Shown here: positions 1-12,256 of the stretch, one piece after another | Layout of the letters: every line of letters starts with the position of its first letter | How positions within the stretch are numbered: position 1 is the stretch's first letter | From: Acanthornis magna | Taxonomy: Eukaryota; Chordata; Aves; Passeriformes; Acanthizidae | Length of the DNA stretch: 64,000 nucleotides | Direction: 5' to 3' | Assembly (NCBI GenBank): GCA_036785705.1 | Contig: JAWUZG010000056.1 | Location: 17,342,001-17,406,000 of the forward strand | Notes under the pieces: model-generated | Databases searched by the model: none | Told to the model about the DNA's origin: nothing | The model's input: only the letters and a program-made list of their open reading frames with translations | Made by a program: the position numbers and the translations under genes

Positions 1-1607
1 TAAACATGTGATTATACTAGTTAGCTTTTTGGCTAAAATATTTGGAACAGTAAAATTGATAGATAATTACAGTAACAGTTATTTGTTCCCTGCCAAACCT
101 GCACTAAGGCATGTCTGCCTGCAGACTTATGTCTTTTTAAGCACAAAAAGATAAGCAGTACACATCATACACTTTGAATAATGAAAAAGATATCCTATGG
201 CCAGCGTTTCAGAAGTGGAAACAGACTGTGGTTTGATTCAAACCATATCTATTTATGTACAATGGGATTTTAATTGGAGCTGCTTATCCCCGTGATACAA
301 ATGAGGCAATGAAAAATGATTGATGCACTCGGGTAATTATTGTTATAGCACCTTGCAAACTACAACAAAAAAACTTTCGTGTACATAATGGCTGTTTAAA
401 TTTTAATAAGATACAGAACTGCATTTCGGCAGGCAAAATATTAATGCTACGTTTTGAGCAATATTTATATTTCAATACAAACAATATTTAACTGAAAAAT
501 CAGAATACATGAGGAATGCTGGGTGGGCTTGTTTCAGTGATGAATAGATTTATTTTGGAAACATATGGAAGAAAGCAGAAAATGCATTAACCAGTTATTT
601 TTCACAGTGGGAACATCCCAGGATGATATGGCACAAACTCCCTGTCTCCCAAAGTGTAAAAGTGAGGGTGATGGTGCAGATACATCTGCTCTCGTAAGAG
701 TCACTGTTGCTGCTTCTCTATTTCCACCTCACAGCAAAGGTTAAGAGTGCAAAACCAGTTTCTGTTCATTATTATACAGCATGAATAGCAATATAAATTC
801 TTAATAATTGTTATACCTAGGGGGGAAGTAAAGCAATTCTGCTCATTTAAATGAAATGAAAGCTGAGCACTCCAGCCATCCTTTCCCTCTGCAGCCACGG
901 AACGCTGCCCCAGCAGGATGTGAGGCTGCTCCTGCTCTCTCCAGCACAGACAGATCACACTTTCTGGAATACTGAACAGCCAATAAGGCTCACAGAGGCT
1001 CTTACAGAGCACAGGACTTGAGCAGTGCAGACTCCAAGTGCAAGAGTCCTGTTAGAGGTAAGACTTCTGAAGATAAAAAAACTGCAGCAAAGAGTCTGTC
1101 TACACAATCAACTAATGTGTCATTTGTCAGGGAAGGAAGGGCCAAGTTAGCCTGAAAAAAATGCCAAGAAGATGCTTATAGGAGAGGAGGGTATTGAATA
1201 ACAGACCAAAGCAATCAAGACCTTCTCTGGTTATAATCTCATTTGTGCATTGACAGTATTTCAGTCAATAGCCTGTCATGCACTAGCCAAGAGTTGTATT
1301 GCAAAAATGTTTGGGCCATCATCTCAAATTTCATAGCTGGTGCCCTACAAGGTCAGAGAGTGGAATCATTACTCTTAATAGGGTGAGTGATCAAGCCATA
1401 AATCCAGCAAATCAAATTTTACTTTGGTGTTTCCTATCAAGAAAAATAATAAAACCTCCAAAACATTAAATTTTTATATATCATCATTTCTAGCAACCCA
1501 ATCCCATTGCATCAGGAAAATCAGAGGCCTCTGCATATAAAGCATGATCTCACTTTCACTGGAATCAATCACTGGTTCTCACTCTCTCTTTCAGAGAAGT
1601 AGGGGAT
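1..1607. other. Unique AT-rich intronic sequence
   Basis: No repeat, RNA gene or convincing exon is seen. The longest open frame (minus strand, 701-1012) has no recognisable domain and no splice-site support. Confidence 0.6.
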
Positions 1608-1985
1608 AATCATATAATCATAGAATGGTTTGGGCTGGAAGGGACAATTAAAGATCATCTCATTCCAACTCTGCCATAGGCAGGAACATTTTCCACTATC
1701 CCAGGCTGCTCCAAGCCCCATCCAGGCTGGCCTTGGACATTTCCAGGGATGCAGGGGCAGCCACAGCTCCTCTGGGCAGCCTGTGCCAGGGCCTCACTAC
1801 CTCACAGGGAACAATTCCTTCCTAACATCTCATCTAAATCTCTCTTTTTTGCAGTTTAAAACTATTCTCCCTTGTCCTATCACCATCTGTCTGTGTAAAA
1901 AGTGACTTCCCCTCTTTTTTGCAACCCTCTTTAAGGCTGCAGTGGGATCTCCCCCGGACTTTCTCTTCTCCAGGCTGAAGGGGAA
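1608..1985 (-). mobile_element. CR1 LINE 3' fragment
   Basis: On the plus strand the fragment begins with an imperfect octamer tail (ataatcatagaatgg), then ttgggctggaagggacaatt, a gccataggcaggaac block, a ggctgctccaagcccc block, a tttaaaactattctccc block and a ttctcttctccaggctgaa block. This is the reverse complement of the CR1 3' end, so the element lies on the minus strand, in the same sense as the MEGF11-like gene. At about 375 bp it is the longest continuous CR1 piece in the window. It is 5'-truncated, as is usual for CR1, and carries no usable open frame. Confidence 0.9.
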
Positions 1986-4659
1986 CAGTCAGGTTCAGAA
2001 GGAGATAATTCTTAATTCTGTGTAATTCTGGTGCAGATTATCACAGCCTGGATTGCACCAAGCAAACACAAGGCAGGACAGGGAGCTGGGCACATCCTCC
2101 CCCACTCCAGCAGCTGCAGCTCCATCCCTGCAGTGGGAGCTTTCCTGCAAACAAACACCTTCATGGAAGTAGGGTCAGCACATGGGATCAGTCAGACTCT
2201 GCCTTTCCCAAGATTTCTTCTGTTTCTCGAGCCTCTCAGTGAACATGACTCAAGCACAAAACCCCAGATGAGCCCCTCAGACAAAGTCATTTGGGTTTGG
2301 TTTGTGCTATGAAACAATTGCCCTGGGGAACTAAGGGGAGGATGGTGCTGTTGACTATGGACAGGAGCAGTTGGTCTTAAACCACGACAGCAACACTGCA
2401 CTGCTCATTTTTGTATCGCATTGCAGCTTCAGAATATAATTGAACTGTTTGGCTTTTGAGTGCCTTTTCATTGGAAATGCAATATTAATGAACCCTACTG
2501 AGCTTCCCCAAACAATAACAGGGACATGAATAAAAAATTACCCCTAACTGTCCTGATTCTACATGAACCTTCCTAACCCGGCTATATTTAACACCAAAAA
2601 CACGGAAAAATACCCAAAGTAGAAGATACTAATGAATTGTGAAACATGGATCAAGGGCATTTTTCTTAAATCCTGATTTGATCAGTTCAAGATATGTCCC
2701 TCTCATATAGCAGTAATCACCTGGATACAGGGTTTAGCAACTAACTCTAATTATAGAGATGTTGAGCGGTGATTTTTTTAAACTGAGAGTTAAGCTGAGA
2801 AGAGCTTCTTGACTAGAAGCCAGTGTGCTCAATCAATTAAATTATCATAAGAGAAGAAGAATCAGACCAAGGGGGAATGCGGCTGTGGATGTGAGGCTGA
2901 TCATTAGCACAACTGAACTGTCACCTCGGTGGAGGCTGGAATGTGGCCATACGAGGAGATTGATGGATGAATTTTGCTCAGCAGAGAACAGCCCACAGTG
3001 AATTGCTGATAAGATCTGAAAATAAATCTCACAGTATTACAAGGCAAGGTGGAACTGCAGCCTCTGCAGCCTTGCTGTGGCTCCCAGGCTGAGCAGGTCC
3101 TCCTGCCTGCCTGGTCCCAAGGGCCCTTCCTGGTCTGATGGAGGATGTTGTACAGTGCCAGTGATGTGTGACACAGCAGCTCATTAACCCTGGAAGTGGA
3201 GTGAGCTTGGAGAGGTTTGGATAGGTTTGTGTGACTCGAAGATGCAGATCGCCCCTGTAACTACTGTTCTTCTAGATGACAGCTTCATATCTACCTATTA
3301 GAGAAAGGGGAAACTCATCAGAGCCACAGTGATGGAAAGGCAAAAGGCAATGTGGGACGCAGGGGATGGAGGATGGAGCTGTCTGGCAGGTGGCTTTCTG
3401 GGTTCAGGGAGGTGTTACTGACCTGCAGAGTACCTGTGAACAGGGGGTGGATGTCAGACAGCTCACTGAGAATGGTTTCCTTACTGTGTTCAGCTATTTT
3501 AGTCCTCAGCATTCAGGGGGACTTTGCTTTAAGCTCCCTCAGTAGAAGGAGAGACAAAGACTGATCCTGACATGCAGAGTCAAACCTTAAACAGACACTG
3601 AGAAATTCACAGTGAATTCATTAGGAGCCCACAGAGTCCTGAGAAAGAGGAGGCCTGAATTGCTGTCACGATCCCCTGGCTTGCAAGCTACAGCAATGTG
3701 ACTCTGGAATCAGAAATCAGTGTATAAATCACGAGAAGATGGGAACTTCCTTCATTCCTCACTTAGGAAGTTTGTGCTGTAAGAGATGCGAGGCTCAGTC
3801 CTGTTACACATCCAAGGGAATGGCTTTACAAATGATCATAAATATCATTATTTAACTCCTGTGGGAGCTCAAAGACTCCCAGATCTGCACTATTCTGAAA
3901 AGGTATGAGCTGTGTGTGAGACTTGAAATGTCTTGTTTTTATACTTTACTGCAGATAGATGTTTTTGGAATACAATGTCCAAATAGAGAGACTTTATTCC
4001 CAAAACTGTGTCCTCAATAAGATTCACACTGGCTGATTTCTGTCTGGCTTGGGCAAAGCTCCCACATCCCCCTTAATAGACCAGAGCAGTCTAATTAAGA
4101 CTGTGGCTAGTGAGTTGCCTTTTTATAGCATGTGGAGTCCATAAAGCAAAGCCATTTCTACAGCTGCCCACTAAACCTCACACCCCTTTAAGGGCATGGT
4201 GAGATCTTCCCCAAGCCTTTGCAATATTCCTGTTCCAAGGGTTTTTAGTGTCAGTGAGAGATGGCCAACGAGAGCAGGAGGAAGAGCAGCCCTTAACTTA
4301 TCCATGAAGTTTGAGCTGGCACAAGAAGTATAAAATATCCTCATTACGTGTCTCCCCGAAGGATGACAGTCTCCATTCTTCAGTGTCCTTAAGCCACAAG
4401 GAAAGGGAAGGGTTTGTGGCAAGCAGGGCTGCAAAGCCCAGTATAAACCTCACTAAATAAATCAAAATCTTCCCACTGACCTAAGCTGACTCTCTGTTAA
4501 AACCAAAACGCTGAACTGAATTCAGATACATGGAAATGAGGTGCCAATTTTTTCTTTTTCTGGAAATCATCCAGGGCTCCCTTCTGCTCTTCTGGGGTGT
4601 TCAAGCACTTGAGTCTCCTCTCATGCTGCCCTCTCACCTCTGAGATACCTCATCAGCAG
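1986..4659. other. Unique intronic sequence
   Basis: This is mixed-composition sequence with no repeat family or exon recognised. Open frames near 2031-2401, 3318-3564 and 4171-4434 are short, overlap on opposite strands and show no domain or splice context. Confidence 0.55.
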
Positions 4660-4860
4660 AAAAGGGATGGCATTTGCTCTGCCTCGCTCCTCTCCCCCGA
4701 GCTGGCTCTGCCGCAGCAGCAGAGGCTCTGGCAGGGGGAGGCAGCACCATGCGAATGCTCTCACCATCCCTGCGCCTCCTCCTCGGCATCATTAGCGACA
4801 GCGACAGCGGGAAAGCTCCGGGAACGGGGCCAGGGCCAGCCTGGGACTGCCCCGAGCACC
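4660..4860. promoter_or_regulatory. CpG-rich, GC-rich patch (possible regulatory element)
   Basis: I count about 12 CpG dinucleotides between 4684 and 4855, including a gcgacagcgacagcggg run and ccggg, cccgag and gccgcag sites. The flanking intron has very few. The patch is GC-rich and stays open in several frames on both strands, which is expected of GC-rich DNA. It could be a small CpG island, an intronic or alternative promoter, or just a GC-rich accident. No TATA box, exon or splice donor tied to it was identified. Confidence 0.3.
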
Positions 4861-4898
4861 CCAGGGGCATCACACAGGGGCTCATCCCTGCAGGGGCT

Positions 4899-4948
4899 TG
4901 GGCACAGCCTGGGCACAGCCTGGGCACAGCTTGGGCACAGCCTGGGCT
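4899..4948 (+). repeat. 11-bp tandem repeat, about 4.5 copies
   Basis: The unit tgggcacagcc is repeated four times head to tail (4899-4942; the third copy ends in t instead of c), followed by a partial fifth copy. It lies just beyond the CpG-rich patch and accounts for the repetitive peptide seen in overlapping frames. Confidence 0.9.
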
Positions 4949-5197
4949 GCGCAGAGCTCTGGGTTCCAGGGATGTGGGCACGGCCCAGGCTGTGCCACTT
5001 AACCTCAGGGGCAGAAAGTCACCTGGCCCAAGGACAAACTTCCCGTTTCCTTGGACCCCTTTGCTTGGATCCCCATCATCTCCTGCCGAACAAGCAGATC
5101 GTTCTGTTCCCAGAGCCTTCCCTGCCTACAAACACAAGCACAACTCCTTGCAGGGAAGAAGAGAATCCCAGAAATGATAGAAAAGCTAGTGTTGGAA

Positions 5198-5275
5198 AGG
5201 ACAGAATGGTTTGGGTTCAAAGGGACTTTAAACATCGCCTCATTCCAACCCCCTGCCACGGGCAGGGATGCCAAT
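5198..5275 (-). mobile_element. CR1 LINE 3' end fragment
   Basis: The plus strand reads agaatggtttgggttcaaag, then a degenerate cctcattccaaccccc, then tgccacgggcagggatgcc. This is the reverse complement of the CR1 3' terminal region. It is adjacent to a reverse-transcriptase-like remnant at higher coordinates in the same orientation, so both may belong to one insertion with an internal deletion. Confidence 0.8.
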
Positions 5276-5319
5276 AATATGGAGATAAATTTCAGCCTTC
5301 CTCTAGAAATGCTAAAATA

Positions 5320-5510
5320 ATTTGTCAGCTGGTTTAGATGGCTTCTTGTGAACACTCTGTGCCCATCAGCACTCACCACGCTGCCAGTTCTTCTGCCATT
5401 CACAAATTTGTGCTGCAGTGATTCCATATTTACTCCTAAATCAGTAATGTAAATATTGATAGGAGTAAGTGGAATAGCAGAAACCCACCAGAAATACATT
5501 TGATGTTTAT
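5320..5510 (-). mobile_element. Degenerate CR1 reverse-transcriptase remnant
   Basis: In one minus-strand frame the translation contains NIYITDL followed about nine residues later by HKFVNG. This parallels the CR1 reverse-transcriptase segment NIFINDL ... KFADD, with similar spacing and a matching serine and proline-rich lead-in. The catalytic aspartates of the FADD box are replaced, so the copy is dead. The call rests on one short conserved block recognised by eye. The frame's continuation into the CR1 tail at 5198-5275 supports a LINE origin. Confidence 0.45.
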
Positions 5511-8500
5511 TCCACATTGACAGCTGCTTTTTGAGATCTGCCATTTAGTTTTTATTCAATTATTAATGCATATTGTTGATAATTGTATAGTGCTGATATT
5601 TTAATCAGAGTATCCTTCAGAACTGAATCAAACATGTCACAAGAATTTATTTTATTTGCACTTCTACTCTAATACAACTTGCAACTAAATCTGTGATCTC
5701 ATCACGGAATGAAATCAGATTTGTGTAGAATGAACAATTTCTCATGAAATGCTAAAGCTTATTTTATTATCTTTTGATTTTTCATTGACTGAATCCAAAT
5801 AGCACAACAATTTATTGTTTTTCCTCCTGAAGTGAACGGCGTCTTTTCCCAAATCTGCACAGGATTGTGAAAATATGCAAGTTTCTCTTCGGTTTTTCTT
5901 AAAAGACATTTTCTAGAACTTTTTGTAAAGACATTTTTGAGAACTTGCAACCAAGGCGCCCAGAAGAGCGACTTGGCTGCTGGGCTGGCACAGCAAGAAA
6001 GCCCAGGGGGAAGGAGGAATTTCTGAGTCATCCTCAAAACTTCCTTTTGCAGGTCTCCAGCACAAATCAAAGAGCAACAGGGAATTGTTCCCAGGCTGCT
6101 CCAGCACAGGCAGAGATTGATTTCAAGCTGCAGGATGTTCCCAAGGCCTCGTGCTCTGCACAGGGCAGGTCAGGAAGGACAGGGACTCCCTCTGCTCCCA
6201 GGGCAGGGCAGGGAATGAAGTGTTGGATGCTGAGCACAAGCAGCAAAACAGCTTTGACTTTTTTCCCAGCTCTCCCCTCACTCTTACCCTGCTCACAAAG
6301 GAATATGATTAAGATGTGAGTTGTTTAGATCCATTTTTAATATCTCCTGATCAAAAGTGGAAGCTTAAGGAGCATGTAAGGAATGACTTTGATATTAAAG
6401 AGAGAGAAAGAAGAACAAATAGTTTAATTTGCTTCTTGTCTTTCTTGGCTTGGGAATTTGAAGCAGATGTTCATATGCGAACACAAAAATCCATATTCTG
6501 TCCAAGTCTGAGCACAGATCGCCTGGATCAGAGGGAAGATGTCTGCAGAGGGATGCACAGGGTGCTGCCTGCTTGGAGTGGGGCAGGGATGGCACAGGCA
6601 ACGAGCCCGTGAATGGGCTGAATGTGGGACCAAAAATGAGGGAAGGAACCCTGAAAAGGAATCAAATACTTGCAGTAAGCCCCCCTCAGAAAACAAGTGT
6701 AAGTGTGTTATTGCAGTGTATCCATGGATCTGGAAACTGGGAAAATGCAGATTGACTATTACAGCAAGATTTTAATGGTGATCTTCAGAGACAAAGAAGG
6801 ATGCAATGGTAAAAGAAAGGGGCTGATTTCTGCATCTTGAACTGATGAGAGCACGGGGTGGCATATATGAAACCTCTGATTAGTCCTAAATAGGGGAAAC
6901 AGACTCTCTGGATCATCCAAATTCTAAAGGGCTGCAATGTCAGATTTTCAAGAGGGTTTTGATTCTTTTTGGTCTGTGCATGTAATGAGGAATGAGAACT
7001 AAATTGTGGAAGCCAAAGGCAGGCACAGGAGAGAACCCAATCAGCAGGGAATCAACAGGAGGGTGTGGATGTTTCCCACCTCCCTCTAATCCATAACCTG
7101 GGAGAAATGGGCCATTGTAGCAACTGCCACCAGGCTGTCACCTCCCCAGCAAGAGGCTCTGTGCCCTCAGCACAGCTCCCTGCTCTCCAGGCTGGCTCCA
7201 AACTCGGCAAGAGCCAACCACTCACCGCAGCATTGCCACATGGACACAGGCACAGAGCTTTCCAAGGGTGACCCTGCCCCTTCACAGATGGACATTCTCA
7301 CTGATTACAGCGTTTCCTATGGGCTTATGATTTTTAAAATTCTTTTTATATATTTCATCTCTACTTCTTTTACAAGAACCTCAGGAATTGCCCCAGCTGC
7401 TCACAATGAAGATGGAAGAGGAAGGGGATGAGAATTAACAAAGAAAAATACTTCAGGTTTGGTTATAAATCTGGGATATTTGATCCCACAGCAAGACAGC
7501 CCTCGAGTTCCTACCATCTAAAGCCAGATCCAGGGGGTGCAGGTATGAGTTACACGTGTACACATACAACAGATTTATGGCCAATTATTTCTCTGGAAAC
7601 CAAAATGTGGCACAGGGACTTTTGTACCTCACAGGATCCAAGTACAACTCATGTCCTCCTCCTTGGAGAGGTCTGGTCACAGCAATTGCCTTCACCATCA
7701 TATTGTGTTACAGGCCAAATACTCTCCCATTTTTGCTTCTATGGGTTCTGCATGTTCAGGTTTCACGTAGGAAATGAAAACATTTCAGAATGTCTCTCTG
7801 TGCTTAGATTTGTATGGGCAGCACAGTATTTACCTTGCTTTAACTGAGCATAAGCTGAGTGCAAAATCTAGCCCTTCGTATCATGGAATACTTTTGGCAT
7901 TGGGCCCAGACAAGAACAAAAAAACAATTGTCTGAATTTAATCAGTTGGTGTTAGTTGGCAGTGCAAGAAGTCTTTATGCAGGTATTTATTTGTCCCAGC
8001 AATAACAAGAATATTGGAATTTATATCCAGGAGATAAGCGAGTACCTTGTCACTCAAGCACAGCTAACAAGGGAATTGCTATTTGGTGCAGACATGTAAA
8101 TGCCAAATGCTTACTCTGGTTATTATTGTAAATTCCATTTTTACAACCTCTTGTTTTTAAAATGGTCTCTTAATTGATTTTTAATTATATTTTTCAATGA
8201 CATTTAACTACACGTGCTTTGTAAATAAACCCACACACATCCCAAAATATATTAAAGGAGCGAATACCGACACAGTGGAGGTTCTCCTTTCCCTGCCTGC
8301 ACTGAGTGCTCTCAGTAGAGTTTTTGCTTGAGAAAGGGAGATCAGATTGGTTCTGGGTATAAGAGGATGCAGTTCTATCCCAGGCAGCTGATGCCAGATT
8401 TGGTCCTCAGAGTGTTACTGATACACATCAGAATGAACGGAGATAAAATGAGTAAAATGAGCGAGAACCTCCAATCCTGTGCCCTGGGATTTACCCAAGG

Positions 8501-9594
8501 GCAAATTTGGCCAGGGCATACTGACCTAGAGCTGGTTTAATGTAAAATGCACAAGGTTTTCAGTGACCAGAAGAGGCTTTTACGTCTCTTTAACCTCAGG
8601 AGTGCCATGTTAAGGAGAAGCAGAAGGAACCTCGTGTCTCCAGTGGGTGTTTTGGAGGTGTCAGATAGCCCAGGTGAGCACCAGGCAGGCCTGTGGCACA
8701 ATGTGCAACATTTAAGGACATGGAACTATAAATTGCACCCATCCAGCTGCCTAAAGCACAGGTTTGGGATGAGTTTGAAAAGCTCACCCAGTTAACTCAA
8801 ACACTGTATGAAACTGCTCAGTTCCCTTGAGTTTCTGGCTCAGCATCCCTTGGGTTTGGGGTCCAGAGGATTACAAACCATTCAAGAGAGAAACCAAGCC
8901 CAGGGACAGGCTGGAAGCAGCTCCCTCAGACCCCACCACCCTACACGAGCCATTGGATTTGTTGGAAAGCTTTCATCAAACCAAACTCACTGTTGTAGTT
9001 GCTGTTCCCACCAGTCTCTGCCGAAGTGGTGCTGGACTCCCCCAGCCCATCAGAGGTGGCCAAATCTTATGGAAAATCAAAATAACAACTTGAAAATCAC
9101 CACTTCCCACGCATTCCTGAAAACACTGTATAACCTTGATGAAGTCAGCAGGATAACAACAGCTGAGGACTTGCACCTTTTTCACTCAAACTCACATTTA
9201 CTGACAATTCCCACGTACCTTTCCCGTGGCCAGGATGTCACATTGTTATTAGCAGGACTGTAATTTCATTAAAGGTTACAATGAAGTGGAAAACACTGGA
9301 AAACCAGAATTTAGTTTTTATCCAATTCCCAAGCGGAACAATTCTGGCAGAGGCATAGTGCTTTTGTTGGGGAAGGACCTGATTTTGTTATGTTGTGGCA
9401 CTCATAAAACCCAAAGGGCTGGGGAATGACTCTATTGATCTTGGGGAAGATTCACTCCTGTGCAGAGATCCAGCACAAGCCAGCATTTCCCATAAATTTT
9501 GCTGAAGCCCCATCCTGCTGAATAAAGCAGCACGCAAATCACACATTACTGGTACAATGATGTTTTGTTCCTAAATATTGCTACTCCTGAGGAG
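5511..9594. other. Unique intronic sequence
   Basis: No recognisable repeat family or exon is seen. AT-rich stretches such as 8150-8240 could be conserved non-coding DNA, but that cannot be judged from one sequence. Open frames (for example 5945-6319, 7428-7847 and 8808-9263) lack domains and splice context. Confidence 0.5.
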
Positions 9595-9690
9595 ACTACA
9601 AAATGCTTTAAGAGACTGTCAGAAATGAGATGTGACTTGCCAAAGGTCACCCAGCAGGGAGGCAGAGGAGTTGGGACACATCCAGGTGGC
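9595..9690 (+). mobile_element. Possible MIR-type (CORE-SINE) remnant
   Basis: The segment gtgacttgccaaaggtcacc followed by cagcagggaggcagag resembles the MIR consensus order: gtaacttgcccaaggtcac, then cacagc, then aagtggcagag. The preceding gaggagactacaaaatgc stretch loosely fits the gaggaaactgaggc part. Such ancient SINEs persist at low copy number in birds. The match is short and diverged, so the call is tentative. Confidence 0.35.
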
Positions 9691-12131
9691 AGAGCAGAGA
9701 TCTCTGTCCTGTCCTCTGTCTTTCTCTGTGGTACAAACACGCAGGGACAGCTTCTGCCCCCCAAAATATCTTATCAAAAATGCCTTGTGTAAAGTCTGCC
9801 TGCACAATGGGAGCTGAGTGTTCCTCACAAGCTGCATTCATTAATTCAGGCCATTTATTTTAATTTCGGTGAAACGTGATTTAATTAGGTGTTGTATGTG
9901 TTCTGCATAGATGACTGAAGCTCATCTAATTTTTTCTGTGGGTACGTATTTTACCTGCTCTCTTTTTTTTGCAATGGTAGCTTTTGCTCACCCATACCTC
10001 CTCCTATGGGATCTGAGGAAAAAAGAACCCAATTGGCATCCCTCTCCATCCTTAATGAAAGTAGGGCTCTGTTTCTGCCGTAATGGGAAGTCTGGTAAAA
10101 CACCTTTGCTGACAGTTTTAAAACTTCTAGAACACAGAAATTAAGCAAAAGGAATTGGAAATCTCAGGGACAGATTCCAGCAGGCAGCAATGCACACTCA
10201 GTTCATTAACTACTCTGAAGAAATGTAAGTTCTGCATTTCATATGTGTCACAAACCCTTAAGAACAGTAAGTGTTCGTTAATGGACTTTTTGGGGGAAAA
10301 AAAGCTAAACCAAGTGGCAAAGCTCTCTGCACTTCTGTGTCTCAGCAAAACTGCAGCAAAACAGAGTAAACTGTGGATGTATTTTGGGGAGCTACAAGTA
10401 AAGTTTCAGATTAATCCATTCCCCAACTTGTGCTGTTGCTCAAAACAGTAATTGGAAAACAATCTTGGTAAGGTTTCGTGCAGCAAGGATAAAAATTCTT
10501 CCTTCAGCACAAGCCAGTCCTCTTATTTCCTGGGGAAGGGAATAAATGGTCCCACTGGGGATCCAATAATTGTTTGTTGTTTCTTTTTAAGCAAACATAT
10601 ATGCACCTGTACTTATGAATAGTTATGTCTTTATTTGGCCATAAAGTGCCCAAGTGGTCCTTTAAGCACATAATTCCTCACTTAATTGCACAACCCTGAG
10701 TATTCATGGACAAAGTGTAATTACAAGTGCAGCTTCATTCTGCATGGACAGTCTCTGCTTTACTATTTTTAATTGCCAAAACACAGACGGTTTCAAATTC
10801 TAGGAATCCCACCGGTTCCCATTTTGCATGACCACAAGACAAATTTAATAACAAATCTTTAAACAATCCTGGAATTCAGGTTGGCCCAGCAGCAGGTGCC
10901 GTGAGAAATCCCCTCCTCTTCAGACACATGAAGTGAGAGAAATGCAAGGTAGACCGAAAAGAATCAATTTGTTGCCACCAGTAAAGGAGAGCTGGAGCTT
11001 CTGCTTTCATTTCTGATACCTGAACTGGCAAAGCACTTCAGCAGTGACATTTATTGATCATGTAGCCTCAAAACAAAGCTGGGCAAGTGCAGAGCCTGGA
11101 CAGGCAAAATTATGCATTAAATACAACAAGGAAGTTCCAAAAATTGCTCTTAATAGCAGAAAGAAATGAGAAATAAATCCCATTTATAGACCTGAGAAGC
11201 ATGGGAAGCATGCAGCCACTCTTACCAGGAAGAAAGTATTGGGATTTTGCTATTGCATGGCTTTTCCTGTCATGTTGGATCACTATTTTAGATGCAGAGG
11301 GGACATCGTGCCTGTTAATGTCACTGGCCTCAATCATGCAATCCTTAATCAAGCAGAAATCCCTGCAGCTTTGCCCATAAAAGAATTACAGACTTAGTTA
11401 TAGGTTTGCTGGTGCGGATTTGACCCCTGCTGCCTCCCTGCCGCAATAAAACTCCTAAACCCTTTTGGATCATTACTTCTACACCTTGCCTGAGGGCACA
11501 GGGGGTGCAGCATCCGTGGGGCTGTTTTCTGGTTTGATCTGAGAGCTGAGGATCATCCAGGGACTGCTCTGGCCAGCAGACAGCACGAGAAACCATCTAA
11601 ACCAGGGCTGGGCTGGGAGGGAATTCTTGTCCCACAGTAAATCATCCCACCGACCCCAACACCCCACGCACAACACCTTTCTCATCCTTGTTCAGCCATT
11701 GCCAGAATGCCCTTTATTTAGAACAAAAAATAGCTTCTTTAATGGCTAGAAAGGTCATTAAGATTGTTTATTCTAAGCTCTGAAATATGTGTTCAATTCT
11801 TAATTTGCTTATGTGTCTTCTAATTACATCAGCATTGGGGTTCTGCCTTTGTAGTTGTAATTGGAAGCTGATATAAAATCAAGACTAGAAAGCATTAAGC
11901 ACTGCCGTGACTGGAGCTGTTTTTTGTGGCATTTATCATCTCCCTGCTTGTTTTTCAGAATGAGTTTTCCAGCACAATTCTCTTTTTAACCTACATTAGG
12001 TGAAAATATGAAACATGTTCACTGGCAGACGATTATTTATCAGACACAACCCCCAAAAAAGCCATACCCTGCTCAAGGCAGAGCCTGCAACTCCCTGTGT
12101 TACATAATTCAGTGCTAGAGAGGGAGGAATG
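9691..12131. other. Unique intronic sequence
   Basis: No repeat or exon was recognised. AT-rich sequence around 9840-9910 and 10560-10800 is unremarkable. Confidence 0.5.
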
Positions 12132-12256
12132 GGGAATGGTTTGGGTGGGAAGGGACCTTCAAGACAATCTCATTCCTCCACTTGCCATGGGCAGGGACAC
12201 CTTCGATAGCCCAGGCTGCTCCAAGCCCTGTCCAGCCTGGCCTTGGACACTTCTCA
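12132..12256 (-). mobile_element. CR1 LINE 3' fragment
   Basis: The plus strand shows ggaatggtttgggtgggaag, a gacaatctcattcc block, ttgccatgggcagggacacc, then ggctgctccaagccc and gcctggccttggacactt. This is the reverse complement of the CR1 3' region, about 125 bp, lacking the terminal octamer repeats. Confidence 0.9.

Noticed and set aside
4597..5277. 226-codon plus-strand open frame
   Set aside because: It runs through a GC-rich patch, an 11-bp tandem repeat and a CR1 tail. Two other frames over the same DNA are also open, and no domain is visible.
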